NCBI GenBank assembly: GCA_001799045.1
Contig: MGRY01000142.1
Span: 1 to 15,324, forward strand
Reading direction: 5' to 3'
Length of the DNA stretch: 15,324 nucleotides
DNA from: Deltaproteobacteria bacterium RIFCSPLOWO2_02_56_12
Lineage (GTDB): Bacteria > Desulfobacterota > Binatia > UBA9968
Part shown: positions 5,825-13,643 of the stretch, piece by piece
Numbering within the stretch: the stretch's first letter is position 1
Layout: each line of letters starts with the position of its first letter
The notes under the pieces: generated by a model
Told to the model about the DNA's origin: nothing
The model's input: only the letters and a program-made list of their open reading frames with translations
The model's database searches: none
Program-made: the position numbers and the translations under genes

Positions 5825-7252
5825 TTACACCTTGGGCAACCGCTCAAGATCAGCGCGGGAGATAAAATCTTCCAATCTGACCCGGGACAAAGCCTCCTCC
5901 GGCACCTCCACCCGCGCGGCAAAGGGTCGCTGCACCGGCCGGGTTGCGTCAATGATCATCTTCGCGGTCATGATGTCGTCGGTCTGGGACGGATCGAGGG
6001 TGTTTCCCTTGACGTTCCTGATGATGTCCACATCCTGGTCCGCCTGCACCCGCGTCGCCACAGCCCACATAACCTCTTCTTCATTATAGATGTTGATGTC
6101 GGCGTCCACCACAACAACGTGTTTGACGAAGTCGCACGCCCCCAGGGCCGTCAAGGCGGCTTGCTTGCTCTCGCCGTCCACCTTCTTGTCGATAGAGATG
6201 TAGCAGTTAAATCGACAACCACCCGAGATGGGGAAATGGACCGCCTTAGTGGTGGGCACGACTCCGCGAATGAGATTGAAGAGGCTCCCCTCCTTGGGAA
6301 TTCCCCCCAGGACCCAGGTATCGCGATGGCCCGTGAAAATGTGCTGAAAGACGGCATGCCTGCGGTGCGTGACCGCGGTCACCTCGATGACCCAGCGAAG
6401 CCTCTGAGGTCCGTAATAGCCCGTGAATTCGCCAAAGGGGCCCTCGGCCTCCTTGAGGTTCGGCAGCACATGACCTTCGATCACGATCTCGGCGTCCGCT
6501 GGCACCATAAAATCCTTGCCCAAGGTCTCGGAGGCCGTGAGCCGGAGCGGTTCTCCCATAATGGCTCCTATGCGGGCGTAATCGTCAACTCCGAAGGGGG
6601 AGACATTCAAAGCCCCCAGATAGAACGAAGGATGATGGCTTATCACTATGGCAACCGGCGTGGGCCGTTTTTTTTCTTCATTCTTCCGATGGATCTGCCA
6701 GTTATGTCTGGGAGACATATGGATGCCCAGCCTTCTTGGCCCTTTAAGCATGGTGCGCAGAAAAGCGACGTTGTAAAAATCTCCGTCAGGGTCCTTCATT
6801 ACCGGAGTCATGTCTATATAGGGGGCTGGGTCCATCGCGTGGTGGCGCACGATCGGAAACTCGTAAAGATCGACCTCCTCTCCGCGCTGCACCGTTTCTT
6901 TGACCGGGGCTTCTTGCTTAGGAATAATCACGGGCGGAAGCAGTATCGCCTCCCGGCGCGCATATTCCAGGCTCAATCCCAGCCCCTCATATTCTGGAGC
7001 CAATCCCAAGCCCAGGGCGCAGCGGCGCCGCGTAGCAAAAACGTTGCTTAAAAGCGGAAAGGAAGAGGGTTTTCCAGAAACGTCCAGCGGCTTTTCGAAA
7101 AGCAGCGCGGGAAACTTCTGGTCATTTTCCAGGTGTTGAAGGATAGCGGTGACCTCGAAATGGGCCGGGGATATCGCCCGCTCGACACGAACCAGATCAT
7201 CGGGAAGCCGCTCCTGCAGCTCTTCGAGAAAGCCGCTAAGGTCCTTTCTCAT
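5825..7252 (-). CDS. UbiD family (de)carboxylase A
   Basis: A 475-residue UbiD homologue, clearly a paralogue of the one downstream. It shares N-x4-R (N161-R166, NVAFLR), the catalytic pair in EGPFGEFTGYYG (E270 and E275), GALNVSPFG and the C-terminal TAKMIIDATRP. It should bind prenyl-FMN and act on an aryl carboxylic acid. One difference: the region that normally gives a Glu metal ligand (S-E-Y-A type in UbiD) reads VDDYARIGAIMG, so Asp224 seems to replace Glu. The ATG overlaps the last 17 nt of the FAD-subunit gene in another frame, pointing to translational coupling with the reductase. The two UbiD proteins may form a hetero-oligomer or act on different substrates. Confidence 0.93.
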   Translation of the reverse strand: MRKDLSGFLEELQERLPDDLVRVERAISPAHFEVTAILQHLENDQKFPALLFEKPLDVSGKPSSFPLLSNVFATRRRCALGLGLAPEYEGLGLSLEYARREAILLPPVIIPKQEAPVKETVQRGEEVDLYEFPIVRHHAMDPAPYIDMTPVMKDPDGDFYNVAFLRTMLKGPRRLGIHMSPRHNWQIHRKNEEKKRPTPVAIVISHHPSFYLGALNVSPFGVDDYARIGAIMGEPLRLTASETLGKDFMVPADAEIVIEGHVLPNLKEAEGPFGEFTGYYGPQRLRWVIEVTAVTHRRHAVFQHIFTGHRDTWVLGGIPKEGSLFNLIRGVVPTTKAVHFPISGGCRFNCYISIDKKVDGESKQAALTALGACDFVKHVVVVDADINIYNEEEVMWAVATRVQADQDVDIIRNVKGNTLDPSQTDDIMTAKMIIDATRPVQRPFAARVEVPEEALSRVRLEDFISRADLERLPKV

Positions 7253-8279
7253 CTTTTACTGGTTCCTGTGGCACTTTTTCAGTCTCTAGTTTTAGTCCTG
7301 TTAACTCAGCCAGAGCCCTTTTTACGTAAACCCTGGTCATACGCTTGCGGTACCAGTAGTCCAGATCAACATTGTCCACCGGATGGGAAACCTTGGCCGC
7401 AGCTTCGGCGACAGCTTCGATCATTTCCCGCGAGACCTTCTTGCCTTCGAGGAGACGCGAAGCTTCCTCCACGACCACTGGAGCCGATGCGACAGCCGTA
7501 AGAACCACCCGGGCGGAGCGGCAGATGCCTTCGCGGTCTAGCGCCATAGCGGCGGCAACGCCAAGCACGGGAAAATCGAAGGATCCCCGGCGGCGGAGCT
7601 TGAGATAAACATTGCGTTGACCAAAGGCGGCACGGGGGATCAGAATAGCCCGCAGCAGCTCATCATCTCTCTTGGTGACAAAATGCATCCCATCGTCCCG
7701 ATAAATCTGCTCGAAGGGCAGCTTGCGAAGACCATCAGGGCCGGCTAGGAGCGCGACCGCGCCGAGGCTGCATAAGACAGGCGCCGTGTCCGATGAAAAG
7801 ACCGCCAGGCATGATTTGCTCTTGGGCGCGACCAGGCAGATATCGCCGTCCTTCTTCATGCAAAAGCCCGCGGCCTGGCGCCAGAAAAACGTCTGGTCGT
7901 AGTAATTGCACCTGGTATCGACAAAGACGTTGCCACCTATGGTCCCCATGTTGCGGAGCGCAGGGGTTGAGACAGAACCGGCGGCGTGGGCCAAAGCGGG
8001 GAAGCGCTTATTGACCGCAGGGTTTTTAGCAACCACGGTTAAAGTTTCCCCCGCTCCTATCCACATCCCCTCCTTAGATCCCGGACGGATGCCTCTGAGT
8101 TCCGGGAGAAACCTTAGGGAGACCAAATAGCGCGGCGTAAATTGACCGCGCTTCATCTTGGGGTAAAGATCGGTTCCGCCCGCCACAGCCATGGCTTCAG
8201 GCCCCAGCTCCGCAAGCAGACGTCCGGCCTCTTTGAGCGACTTTGGCCTTATATAAGTAAAATCCGGTAGTCGAAGCAT
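7236..8279 (-). CDS. 4-hydroxybenzoyl-CoA reductase-type beta subunit (FAD and [4Fe-4S])
   Basis: A 347-residue FAD-binding subunit of the xanthine oxidase family. FAD motifs are AVAGGTDLYPKMK (31-43) and RNMGTIGGNVF (109-119). Most family members lack the segment that follows. Here Cys124, Cys140, Cys148 and Cys157 (spacing 16, 8, 9) match the pattern recalled for the Thauera 4-hydroxybenzoyl-CoA reductase beta subunit, where four cysteines bind an extra [4Fe-4S] cluster. That cluster lets electrons flow from reduced ferredoxin towards molybdenum for reductive dehydroxylation. I start at ATG 8279 (MLRLPDFTYIRP), 5 nt after the molybdenum-subunit stop. An open extension to 8327 would overlap that gene and is not family-like. 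The C-terminal tail is charged. Confidence 0.9.
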   Translation of the reverse strand: MLRLPDFTYIRPKSLKEAGRLLAELGPEAMAVAGGTDLYPKMKRGQFTPRYLVSLRFLPELRGIRPGSKEGMWIGAGETLTVVAKNPAVNKRFPALAHAAGSVSTPALRNMGTIGGNVFVDTRCNYYDQTFFWRQAAGFCMKKDGDICLVAPKSKSCLAVFSSDTAPVLCSLGAVALLAGPDGLRKLPFEQIYRDDGMHFVTKRDDELLRAILIPRAAFGQRNVYLKLRRRGSFDFPVLGVAAAMALDREGICRSARVVLTAVASAPVVVEEASRLLEGKKVSREMIEAVAEAAAKVSHPVDNVDLDYWYRKRMTRVYVKRALAELTGLKLETEKVPQEPVKDEKGP

Positions 8280-8284
8280 TGCCG

Positions 8285-10660
8285 CTAACTCTTCTGTGGA
8301 ACTTCCACCCCTTCTCCCGGCCGCCACTTGATGGGTGGAGGAAAATCAAACGAGGGAACGGATACCGGCTTAAGTCGCCCTTCAAGGGCGCGCAAAACTT
8401 TGTCCGGAGTAATGGGCAGCTCATCAATTCTCACGCCGATCGCGTCAAACAGCGCGTTGGCTACGGCCGGGATCACCGGCAGAAGAAAACCCTGGCCGGC
8501 TTCCTTCGCGCCATAGGGACCTTCCGGATCATTGGTCTCGATCAGGATCGTCTCGATCTCCGGTGTCTCAAGGGTCGTGGGGCTCTTGTAGTCAAGGATC
8601 GAGGGAAATTTGTGCAGTCCGTTTTTTCTAAAGACCTGCTCCTCCATCAAGGCCTCGCCCAATGCCATGTACACGCTTCCCTCCGACTGCCCCTCTACCA
8701 GCAAAGGATTAAAGGCCCTTCCACAGTCATGGGCAATCCAGACTTTTTCGACCTTGATCTCGGCTGTCTCGGGATCGCAGGAAAGCTCCACAATGGATGC
8801 CGAGTAGCTGTACGCTGGCGTAAGACCGACGCCGGAACCCTTGTAATTCGCCGGGTATTTTGGCGGGCTGTAGCTTCCCGTGGCGCCCAGCGTCCCGAAC
8901 TTCGTCTCCGCCTTCTCGACGCACTCGGCGAAGCTTATCGCCCGTTTTGGATAGCTCTGGCTGCGGACCTTTCCTTCGGCCATCTCCAGGTCGTCCACAG
9001 GCACTTCGAGAGCCTCGCCGGCAACTTGGAACAGCATCTCTTTCAGCTTGCGGCATGCCTGGATGGCCGCATTACCTGTCATGACGGTGACCCGGCTTGA
9101 GTAGCTGCCCAAATCGACCGGGGTAAGATCCGTGTCCGCCGTCACTACGCGGATGTCGGCCGGGTCCACGCCGAATTCCTCCGCCACTACATAGGCCAGG
9201 ATGGAATCGGAGCCCTGTCCGATGTCTGTGGAGCCGCAAAAGACCGTGATTCCTCCGCCCCGATCCAGCCGAATCTGCACTCCCGAGTGCGGCATTCCAT
9301 TCCAGTAAATCGGCAGTCCCGCCCCGCTGATGTAGGCGCTGGCAGCGAAGCCGATGCCGCGGCCATAGGGAAGCTGGTGGAATTTCTTCTTCCATTCCGC
9401 TCTGGCTGCGGCTTTTTCGATGCATTCCCTAAGCCCGGTCGTGCTGACCCTTAAGCCATTCACCGTAATCGAGTCAGGTTCGACCAACTGCTTGAGCCTG
9501 AGTTCGACGGGATCGATGCCCAGCTTGTCGGCGATCTTGTCGAGATGAACCTCCAGGGCGAAGCGCGGCTGGGGTGTGCCATGCCCCCGCTTTGGGCCAC
9601 AAGGAGGCTTGTTGGTAAAAACCCTGACTCCTTCAAATTTATAGACGGGAAGTTTGTAACTAACCGTCTGGAGCGCGCCCGTGTAATAGACGGTCGCCAG
9701 CCCGTAGCTGCTGTAGCCGCCGCCATCCAAGAAAGATCTAAAGTGCATGGCCTGGAGCGTGCCGTCGTTCTTGACCCCGGTCCTGATCCACATCTTGACC
9801 GGATGTCTACCCCGGTGCACGTAGAAGGTTTCTTCCCTGGTGAGAGTGAACTTCACCGGCCTTCCGGTTATCATCGCGAGCTTGGACGCGCACATCTCGT
9901 GCGAGAAGGGATCGCTCTTGCCGCCAAAGCCGCCGCCAACCGGCGCCGCAATCACCCGGATACGGCTCATGGGCAACTTGAGAACCTTGGAGAGAGCCCG
10001 GTGCAGATAATGGGGCGTCTGGGTGGAAGACCAGATAGTGAGTTTATCCTCCGGACCATATTGGGCCAAAGCGCAGTGCTGCTCCATCGGCAGGTGCGCG
10101 TTGCCCTGAAAGAAAAAGGTATCTTCAAAGATCTGATCGGCCTGTGCAAAACCTTGAACTACGTCGCCGAACTCAAAAGAGACGGCCTTCTGGATATTCG
10201 CCCGGCGATTCCACGCATGAATTCGCTCGCTCTCTTCGGTGCAAGCAAGCGCCTCCTCAATGGAGAGGATCGGTTTTAGCGGCTCATAATCCACCTCGAT
10301 GAGCTTCAGGGACTCCTCCGCCACCGCCTCACTGGAAGCTGCCACTGCTGCCACCGGATCACCCACATGCCGGACTTTCTCACCGGCCAGCGCCTCTTCA
10401 TCCTGGGTCGACGGCATGATGCCAAACCTCTCAGGGAGATCCGCGCCGGTAATCACCGCATAGACGCCTTTAAGCTTGGCGGCTCGGTCAGTCTTGATCC
10501 CGCGGATACGCGCATGCGGCAGCGGGCTACGGAGGAGCTTCCCATAGAGCATGCGGGAAAGCTCGAGATCGTCGGCATAACGGGTATCGCCCGTGGATTT
10601 CGCCAGGGCGTCCACCTTCCGGAGAGGCTTACCAATGACGGAAAATTTCTTTTCTCGCAT
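8285..10660 (-). CDS. 4-hydroxybenzoyl-CoA reductase-type alpha subunit (molybdopterin-binding)
   Basis: A 791-residue molybdenum subunit of the xanthine oxidase family, usual length for 4-hydroxybenzoyl-CoA reductase alpha. Visible motifs: N-terminal a/b-hammerhead domain (GKPLRKVDALAKSTGDTRYADD, seen as GKPLRKVDALAKSTG then DTRYADD), APVGGGFGGKSDPF (239-252), CGPKRGHGTPQPRF (354-367), GSTDIGQGSD (476-485), and GAKEAGQG (717-724). In the last, the catalytic general-base Glu expected as G-E-G/P reads Gln723 (codon CAG). The enzyme should bind molybdopterin cytosine dinucleotide in the cytoplasm and form an (alpha-beta-gamma) complex with its neighbours. Its ATG shares one base with the gamma-subunit stop (TGATG) and has GGGGGAGG upstream; the in-frame TTG one codon earlier is less likely. 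The real substrate is unknown: hydroxybenzoyl-CoA-like esters fit best. Confidence 0.9.
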   Translation of the reverse strand: MREKKFSVIGKPLRKVDALAKSTGDTRYADDLELSRMLYGKLLRSPLPHARIRGIKTDRAAKLKGVYAVITGADLPERFGIMPSTQDEEALAGEKVRHVGDPVAAVAASSEAVAEESLKLIEVDYEPLKPILSIEEALACTEESERIHAWNRRANIQKAVSFEFGDVVQGFAQADQIFEDTFFFQGNAHLPMEQHCALAQYGPEDKLTIWSSTQTPHYLHRALSKVLKLPMSRIRVIAAPVGGGFGGKSDPFSHEMCASKLAMITGRPVKFTLTREETFYVHRGRHPVKMWIRTGVKNDGTLQAMHFRSFLDGGGYSSYGLATVYYTGALQTVSYKLPVYKFEGVRVFTNKPPCGPKRGHGTPQPRFALEVHLDKIADKLGIDPVELRLKQLVEPDSITVNGLRVSTTGLRECIEKAAARAEWKKKFHQLPYGRGIGFAASAYISGAGLPIYWNGMPHSGVQIRLDRGGGITVFCGSTDIGQGSDSILAYVVAEEFGVDPADIRVVTADTDLTPVDLGSYSSRVTVMTGNAAIQACRKLKEMLFQVAGEALEVPVDDLEMAEGKVRSQSYPKRAISFAECVEKAETKFGTLGATGSYSPPKYPANYKGSGVGLTPAYSYSASIVELSCDPETAEIKVEKVWIAHDCGRAFNPLLVEGQSEGSVYMALGEALMEEQVFRKNGLHKFPSILDYKSPTTLETPEIETILIETNDPEGPYGAKEAGQGFLLPVIPAVANALFDAIGVRIDELPITPDKVLRALEGRLKPVSVPSFDFPPPIKWRPGEGVEVPQKS

Positions 10661-11184
10661 CAAGCCACCTCCCCCTTGACCACAAGCTCCACCGCATCGA
10701 GGATCTTTGTATAGCCCGTGCAGCGGCAGAGGTTGCCCGCCAGCGCCTCACGAATTTGCTCCCGGGTGGGATGCGGGTTCTTATCCAGAAGCGCCCTGGA
10801 GGTAAGCAAGATGCCAGGTATGCAATAGCCGCATTGGGTCGCGCCGAGATCCGCGAAGGCACGTTGGAGCGGGTGGGGCCGACCGTCTCTCATGAGCCCC
10901 TCAACCGTGACGATGTCCGCGTCTTCCGACTCCACGCCCAGCACTAAACAGGAAAGGACCGGTTCGTCGTCTATCAGGACCGTACAGGTTCCGCACTCGC
11001 CCAGCTCACAACCGTGTTTGGTGCCGGTCAGCCCAAGATCTTCGCGCAGCACCTCCAATAAGGTCTTGTTGGTTTCGGTTGCGACTTCTTTGACCTCCCC
11101 GTTGACCCTGAGGCGGAGGAGCCGTTTAGTTAATCCGTTCTGATTCAGCTTTGCCGTTGACTCTTTTCTGCTCTTTCTCATCAT
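10660..11184 (-). CDS. 4-hydroxybenzoyl-CoA reductase-type gamma subunit ([2Fe-2S])
   Basis: A 174-residue iron-sulfur subunit. The N-terminal plant-ferredoxin-like [2Fe-2S] domain has Cys59, 64, 67 and 79 (CELGECGTC...C). The C-terminal helical [2Fe-2S] domain has Cys118, 121, 153 and 155 (CGYC...CRC). Both cluster sites are complete. It passes electrons between the FAD/[4Fe-4S] subunit and the molybdenum centre. I start at ATG 11184 with AGGA 5 nt upstream, 7 nt after the CoA-ligase stop. An open extension to 11331 lies inside the ligase gene and is rejected. Relative to typical gamma subunits there is a basic, unstructured N-terminal extension of about 22 residues (MMRKSRKESTAKLNQNGLTK). 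It has no twin-arginine motif. Confidence 0.92.
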   Translation of the reverse strand: MMRKSRKESTAKLNQNGLTKRLLRLRVNGEVKEVATETNKTLLEVLREDLGLTGTKHGCELGECGTCTVLIDDEPVLSCLVLGVESEDADIVTVEGLMRDGRPHPLQRAFADLGATQCGYCIPGILLTSRALLDKNPHPTREQIREALAGNLCRCTGYTKILDAVELVVKGEVA

Positions 11185-11191
11185 CTCTGTC

Positions 11192-12463
11192 CTATAACTT
11201 AAAGAATCTTTTAGCCTTAAGCTCAAAACGAGGCAAGCTTCCCGGCGCAACCATCTCCACTTGCGGCCGAAGCCCGATAGATTGTCGGAACCGGCCCATG
11301 ACCTTCTCCTCCAGGCCCTTAGAGGAGCCATAATCCGCCCTGGGCTCCAATATCAGCTTTAACTCCGAAAGGGCCCCACGCTGAGAAATCTCTACACGGA
11401 ATTCCTCAACCTCAGCAAACTCCCTCATGACACTTTCGATGGCGCTGGGGAAGACATTCACCCCGCGCACAATGATCATATCATCTATTCGGCCTAAGAC
11501 CCCCCCCTGAAATAGCATAAAAGATCGGCCACATACACAGGGACGATAACTAGGTTGAACCAAGTCGCCGGTCCGGTAGCGGATCAACGGGCTGCCAATC
11601 CTTCCCAGGTTGGTGATAACCAGCTCGCCCCTTTCTCCTTCCTGCACTGCTGCGCCGGTTTCAGGATGAATCACCTCGGCAATAAACTCGTTCTCATTGA
11701 CATGGACTCCTCCCGGCTGAGGCTCGCACTCAAAGCCATAGGCGCCCACCTCGGTCGCACCCGGGTGGTCATAGCACTTGGCCCCCCATGCCTCTTCGAT
11801 CAGCTTTTTCGTACTGGGAATGCTCGCCCCGGGCTCTCCCGCATGGATGGTAATTCTCACCGCCGAGTCGCTTGCCAGATCGATGCCGGCTTTTCTCGCC
11901 TCGGAGGCCATGTGGACCGCATAGGTAGGCGTGCACACAACCACGGTCGCCCGATAATCGATAATGGCCTTGAGCCGCTGAGAAGTGGATTGACCCCCGC
12001 CCGAGATCGCCAGGGCGCCGAGCTTACGCGCCCCTTCCCAACCGCTCCAAAAACCAATGAAGGGCCCAAAGGAAAAAGCGAAATAGATTCGATCTTCCGG
12101 ACGAACCCCGGCCGCTTCAAAGATTACTTTCCAGCACTCGGCCCACCACTGCCAGTCCGCCTCCGTATCGAACCAATACAGCGGCTTTCCCGTTGTGCCG
12201 GAGGTTTGGTGAACCCGAATGTATCTCTCTAAAGGATAAGTCAAGTCAGTGCCGAAAGGGGGGTGATCCAGTTGGTCTTGAACCAGCTCGCTCTTGGTGG
12301 TGAAAGGCAACTCTTTCAGCTGTTCTAGAGAGTTAATCTTCAAAGCGCCATTCTTTAATAGTTTCTTGCGGTAGAATTCATTGGTCTCAAGAACCTGCTG
12401 GAGCATCTCCCGCAATCTCTTAACCTGATGCTCTTCCAGGGCTTTTCTGCTCAAGGCGGTCAT
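11192..12463 (-). CDS. Phenylacetate-CoA ligase (PaaK)-like AMP-forming CoA ligase
   Basis: A 423-residue adenylate-forming enzyme of the PaaK branch, which activates an (aryl) carboxylic acid with ATP and CoA, giving acyl-CoA, AMP and PPi. Motifs: ATP-binding TSGTTGKP (87-94), YDHPGATEVGAYGFEC (231-246), YRTGDL (296-301), hinge/C-domain GRIDDMIIVRGVNVFP (324-339), and the C-terminal LPRFELKAKRFFKL carrying the lysine (Lys416 or 418) expected in the adenylation step. CVCGR (309-313) has the cysteine pair common in the family. ATG 12463 sits directly behind AGAGGGAGG, 7 nt after the preceding stop. An earlier in-frame start (to 12526) would run inside the neighbour. Placed just before the reductase genes, it most simply supplies the reductase's CoA-ester substrate. 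Benzoate, hydroxybenzoate or arylacetate substrates cannot be told apart. Confidence 0.9.
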   Translation of the reverse strand: MTALSRKALEEHQVKRLREMLQQVLETNEFYRKKLLKNGALKINSLEQLKELPFTTKSELVQDQLDHPPFGTDLTYPLERYIRVHQTSGTTGKPLYWFDTEADWQWWAECWKVIFEAAGVRPEDRIYFAFSFGPFIGFWSGWEGARKLGALAISGGGQSTSQRLKAIIDYRATVVVCTPTYAVHMASEARKAGIDLASDSAVRITIHAGEPGASIPSTKKLIEEAWGAKCYDHPGATEVGAYGFECEPQPGGVHVNENEFIAEVIHPETGAAVQEGERGELVITNLGRIGSPLIRYRTGDLVQPSYRPCVCGRSFMLFQGGVLGRIDDMIIVRGVNVFPSAIESVMREFAEVEEFRVEISQRGALSELKLILEPRADYGSSKGLEEKVMGRFRQSIGLRPQVEMVAPGSLPRFELKAKRFFKL

Positions 12464-12470
12464 CCTCCCT

Positions 12471-13640
12471 CTAACTCTCAACCAAAACCAATTCCTCAAC
12501 CGGCGTTGCGAGCGGCTGCAGGCCATCGTGCTGAACCAGGAAAGGCTGGGAGATCAGAGCGCTGCCGCACTCTTTCCCGGCCAGACAGACGCGCAGCGTC
12601 AGGACCATGCCGGGTTGAATTTTGCCTGCTCCCTCTCGGCCCAAGAACGGCGCCTCGTCGAGCTCCAGCCCCACCCCGTTTCCCAGGCCGTAGGACTCCA
12701 GACACATCTTTACGGCCGGTGAAGGGATCTCCAAAAGCCACTTTGCTGTGTCAGAGCTGCCAACCTTGATACTATCCACCAGCTTCCGGAACAGACCCTT
12801 AGCCAAGTTATAGCTTCGCACCAACTCCTGGGACGGGCTTCCAAGACAAAAGGTTCGGCCCAATTCAGCCCAGTAGCGCTGATACGATGCCGCCACCGCG
12901 ACGAGAAGCGCTTCCCCTTTGCGAATGGGAAAAGGAGCTGCGGGGCGCAGACCTACCTCCGGCTCGGAGGAGCGAGCGATCAAAAACCTAAAATCCTCAA
13001 CCCCCTGACACCGCGCCTCGCGCTCCACCAGGGCCATCACCTCGTATTCTTTCTGCCCTACCCGAGCCTCTTTTTCAAACCGAGCGAGGGCCTGCTCCAG
13101 GATCCGGTTGGTTTCCTTCAATAAGTTTTGCTCGGCGGGCGACTTCACGAGACGAAGCGAAGCCAAAAAATCACTCAAATCGCACAGCTCCGCGCTGTCG
13201 AGCAGCTTGGCCAGACCGTTCCATTCCCGGATGTTGAGCTGCTCCTGCACGGACACAAGCCCGACCCGCTTAGGCTTAAGCTCACGGGCCTTGAGGGCGT
13301 CGCCCAGACCCTGCGCGAACTGCCCTACGGAGCGCACCTCGTCAATCCATGTGAGTGTCTTAGAAAACGGATTGTTACGGCTCGGTTCCTGGACCACCAG
13401 CGCCGGCTCGCCTTGCCGGGGAATCACGGCCAGGGCGCCGCGATTCTTGGGCATAAAATGCGAGACAAATGCCAGCTGGCCGAAGCGCCGGGAGTCGCCG
13501 TAAACCAGCAATAGATCGACATCCCGCTCCTTCATCCCGCGCCTGACATGGCCGAGACGGCCGCGGAACTCATCCTCAGAGACGCGTTCCCGATCCCAGA
13601 TGCTGCAACCCCGATTTAGAACCGTATGGAGCGTTTCCAT
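12471..13640 (-). CDS. M24 family (aminopeptidase P/creatinase fold) protein A, metal site lost
   Basis: A 389-residue protein with the N-terminal creatinase domain (about 20-165) and a C-terminal pita-bread domain (about 175-385). Aligned by eye to E. coli PepP, all five metal ligands (D, D, H, E, E) are changed: A248, E259 (in AELGRTF), N321 (in LGNGVGLELDEAPF), R350 (in PGMVLTLRVC) and S364 or Q365. The fold signatures RTF, GVGLEL and PGMVLTL remain. It is therefore unlikely to be a metallo-aminopeptidase. Creatinase shows that metal-free members can hydrolyse small C-N substrates, so a non-peptide hydrolase or a non-catalytic partner of the adjacent M24 protein is possible. ATG 13640 lies 3 nt after that gene's stop, with GAGG about 9 nt upstream. 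The assignment of fold is firm; function is not. Confidence 0.85.
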   Translation of the reverse strand: METLHTVLNRGCSIWDRERVSEDEFRGRLGHVRRGMKERDVDLLLVYGDSRRFGQLAFVSHFMPKNRGALAVIPRQGEPALVVQEPSRNNPFSKTLTWIDEVRSVGQFAQGLGDALKARELKPKRVGLVSVQEQLNIREWNGLAKLLDSAELCDLSDFLASLRLVKSPAEQNLLKETNRILEQALARFEKEARVGQKEYEVMALVEREARCQGVEDFRFLIARSSEPEVGLRPAAPFPIRKGEALLVAVAASYQRYWAELGRTFCLGSPSQELVRSYNLAKGLFRKLVDSIKVGSSDTAKWLLEIPSPAVKMCLESYGLGNGVGLELDEAPFLGREGAGKIQPGMVLTLRVCLAGKECGSALISQPFLVQHDGLQPLATPVEELVLVES

Positions 13641-13643
13641 GAT

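Noticed and set aside
6119..7051. 310-codon plus-strand open frame opposite UbiD A
   Set aside because: Antisense to a well-supported UbiD gene; no domain or ribosome-binding support.
4251..7252. Naming the UbiD pair ppcA/ppcB or ubiD
   Set aside because: The paired layout is suggestive, but phenylphosphate synthase, the HAD subunit and UbiX are not in view, and sequence identity to named subunits cannot be judged here.
9545..10279. 244-codon plus-strand open frame opposite the molybdenum subunit
   Set aside because: Antisense to conserved molybdopterin motifs; composition is not protein-like.
11185..11331. N-terminal extension of the [2Fe-2S] subunit to 223 residues
   Set aside because: It overlaps the CoA-ligase 3' end in another frame, whereas ATG 11184 has AGGA at good spacing just after the ligase stop.
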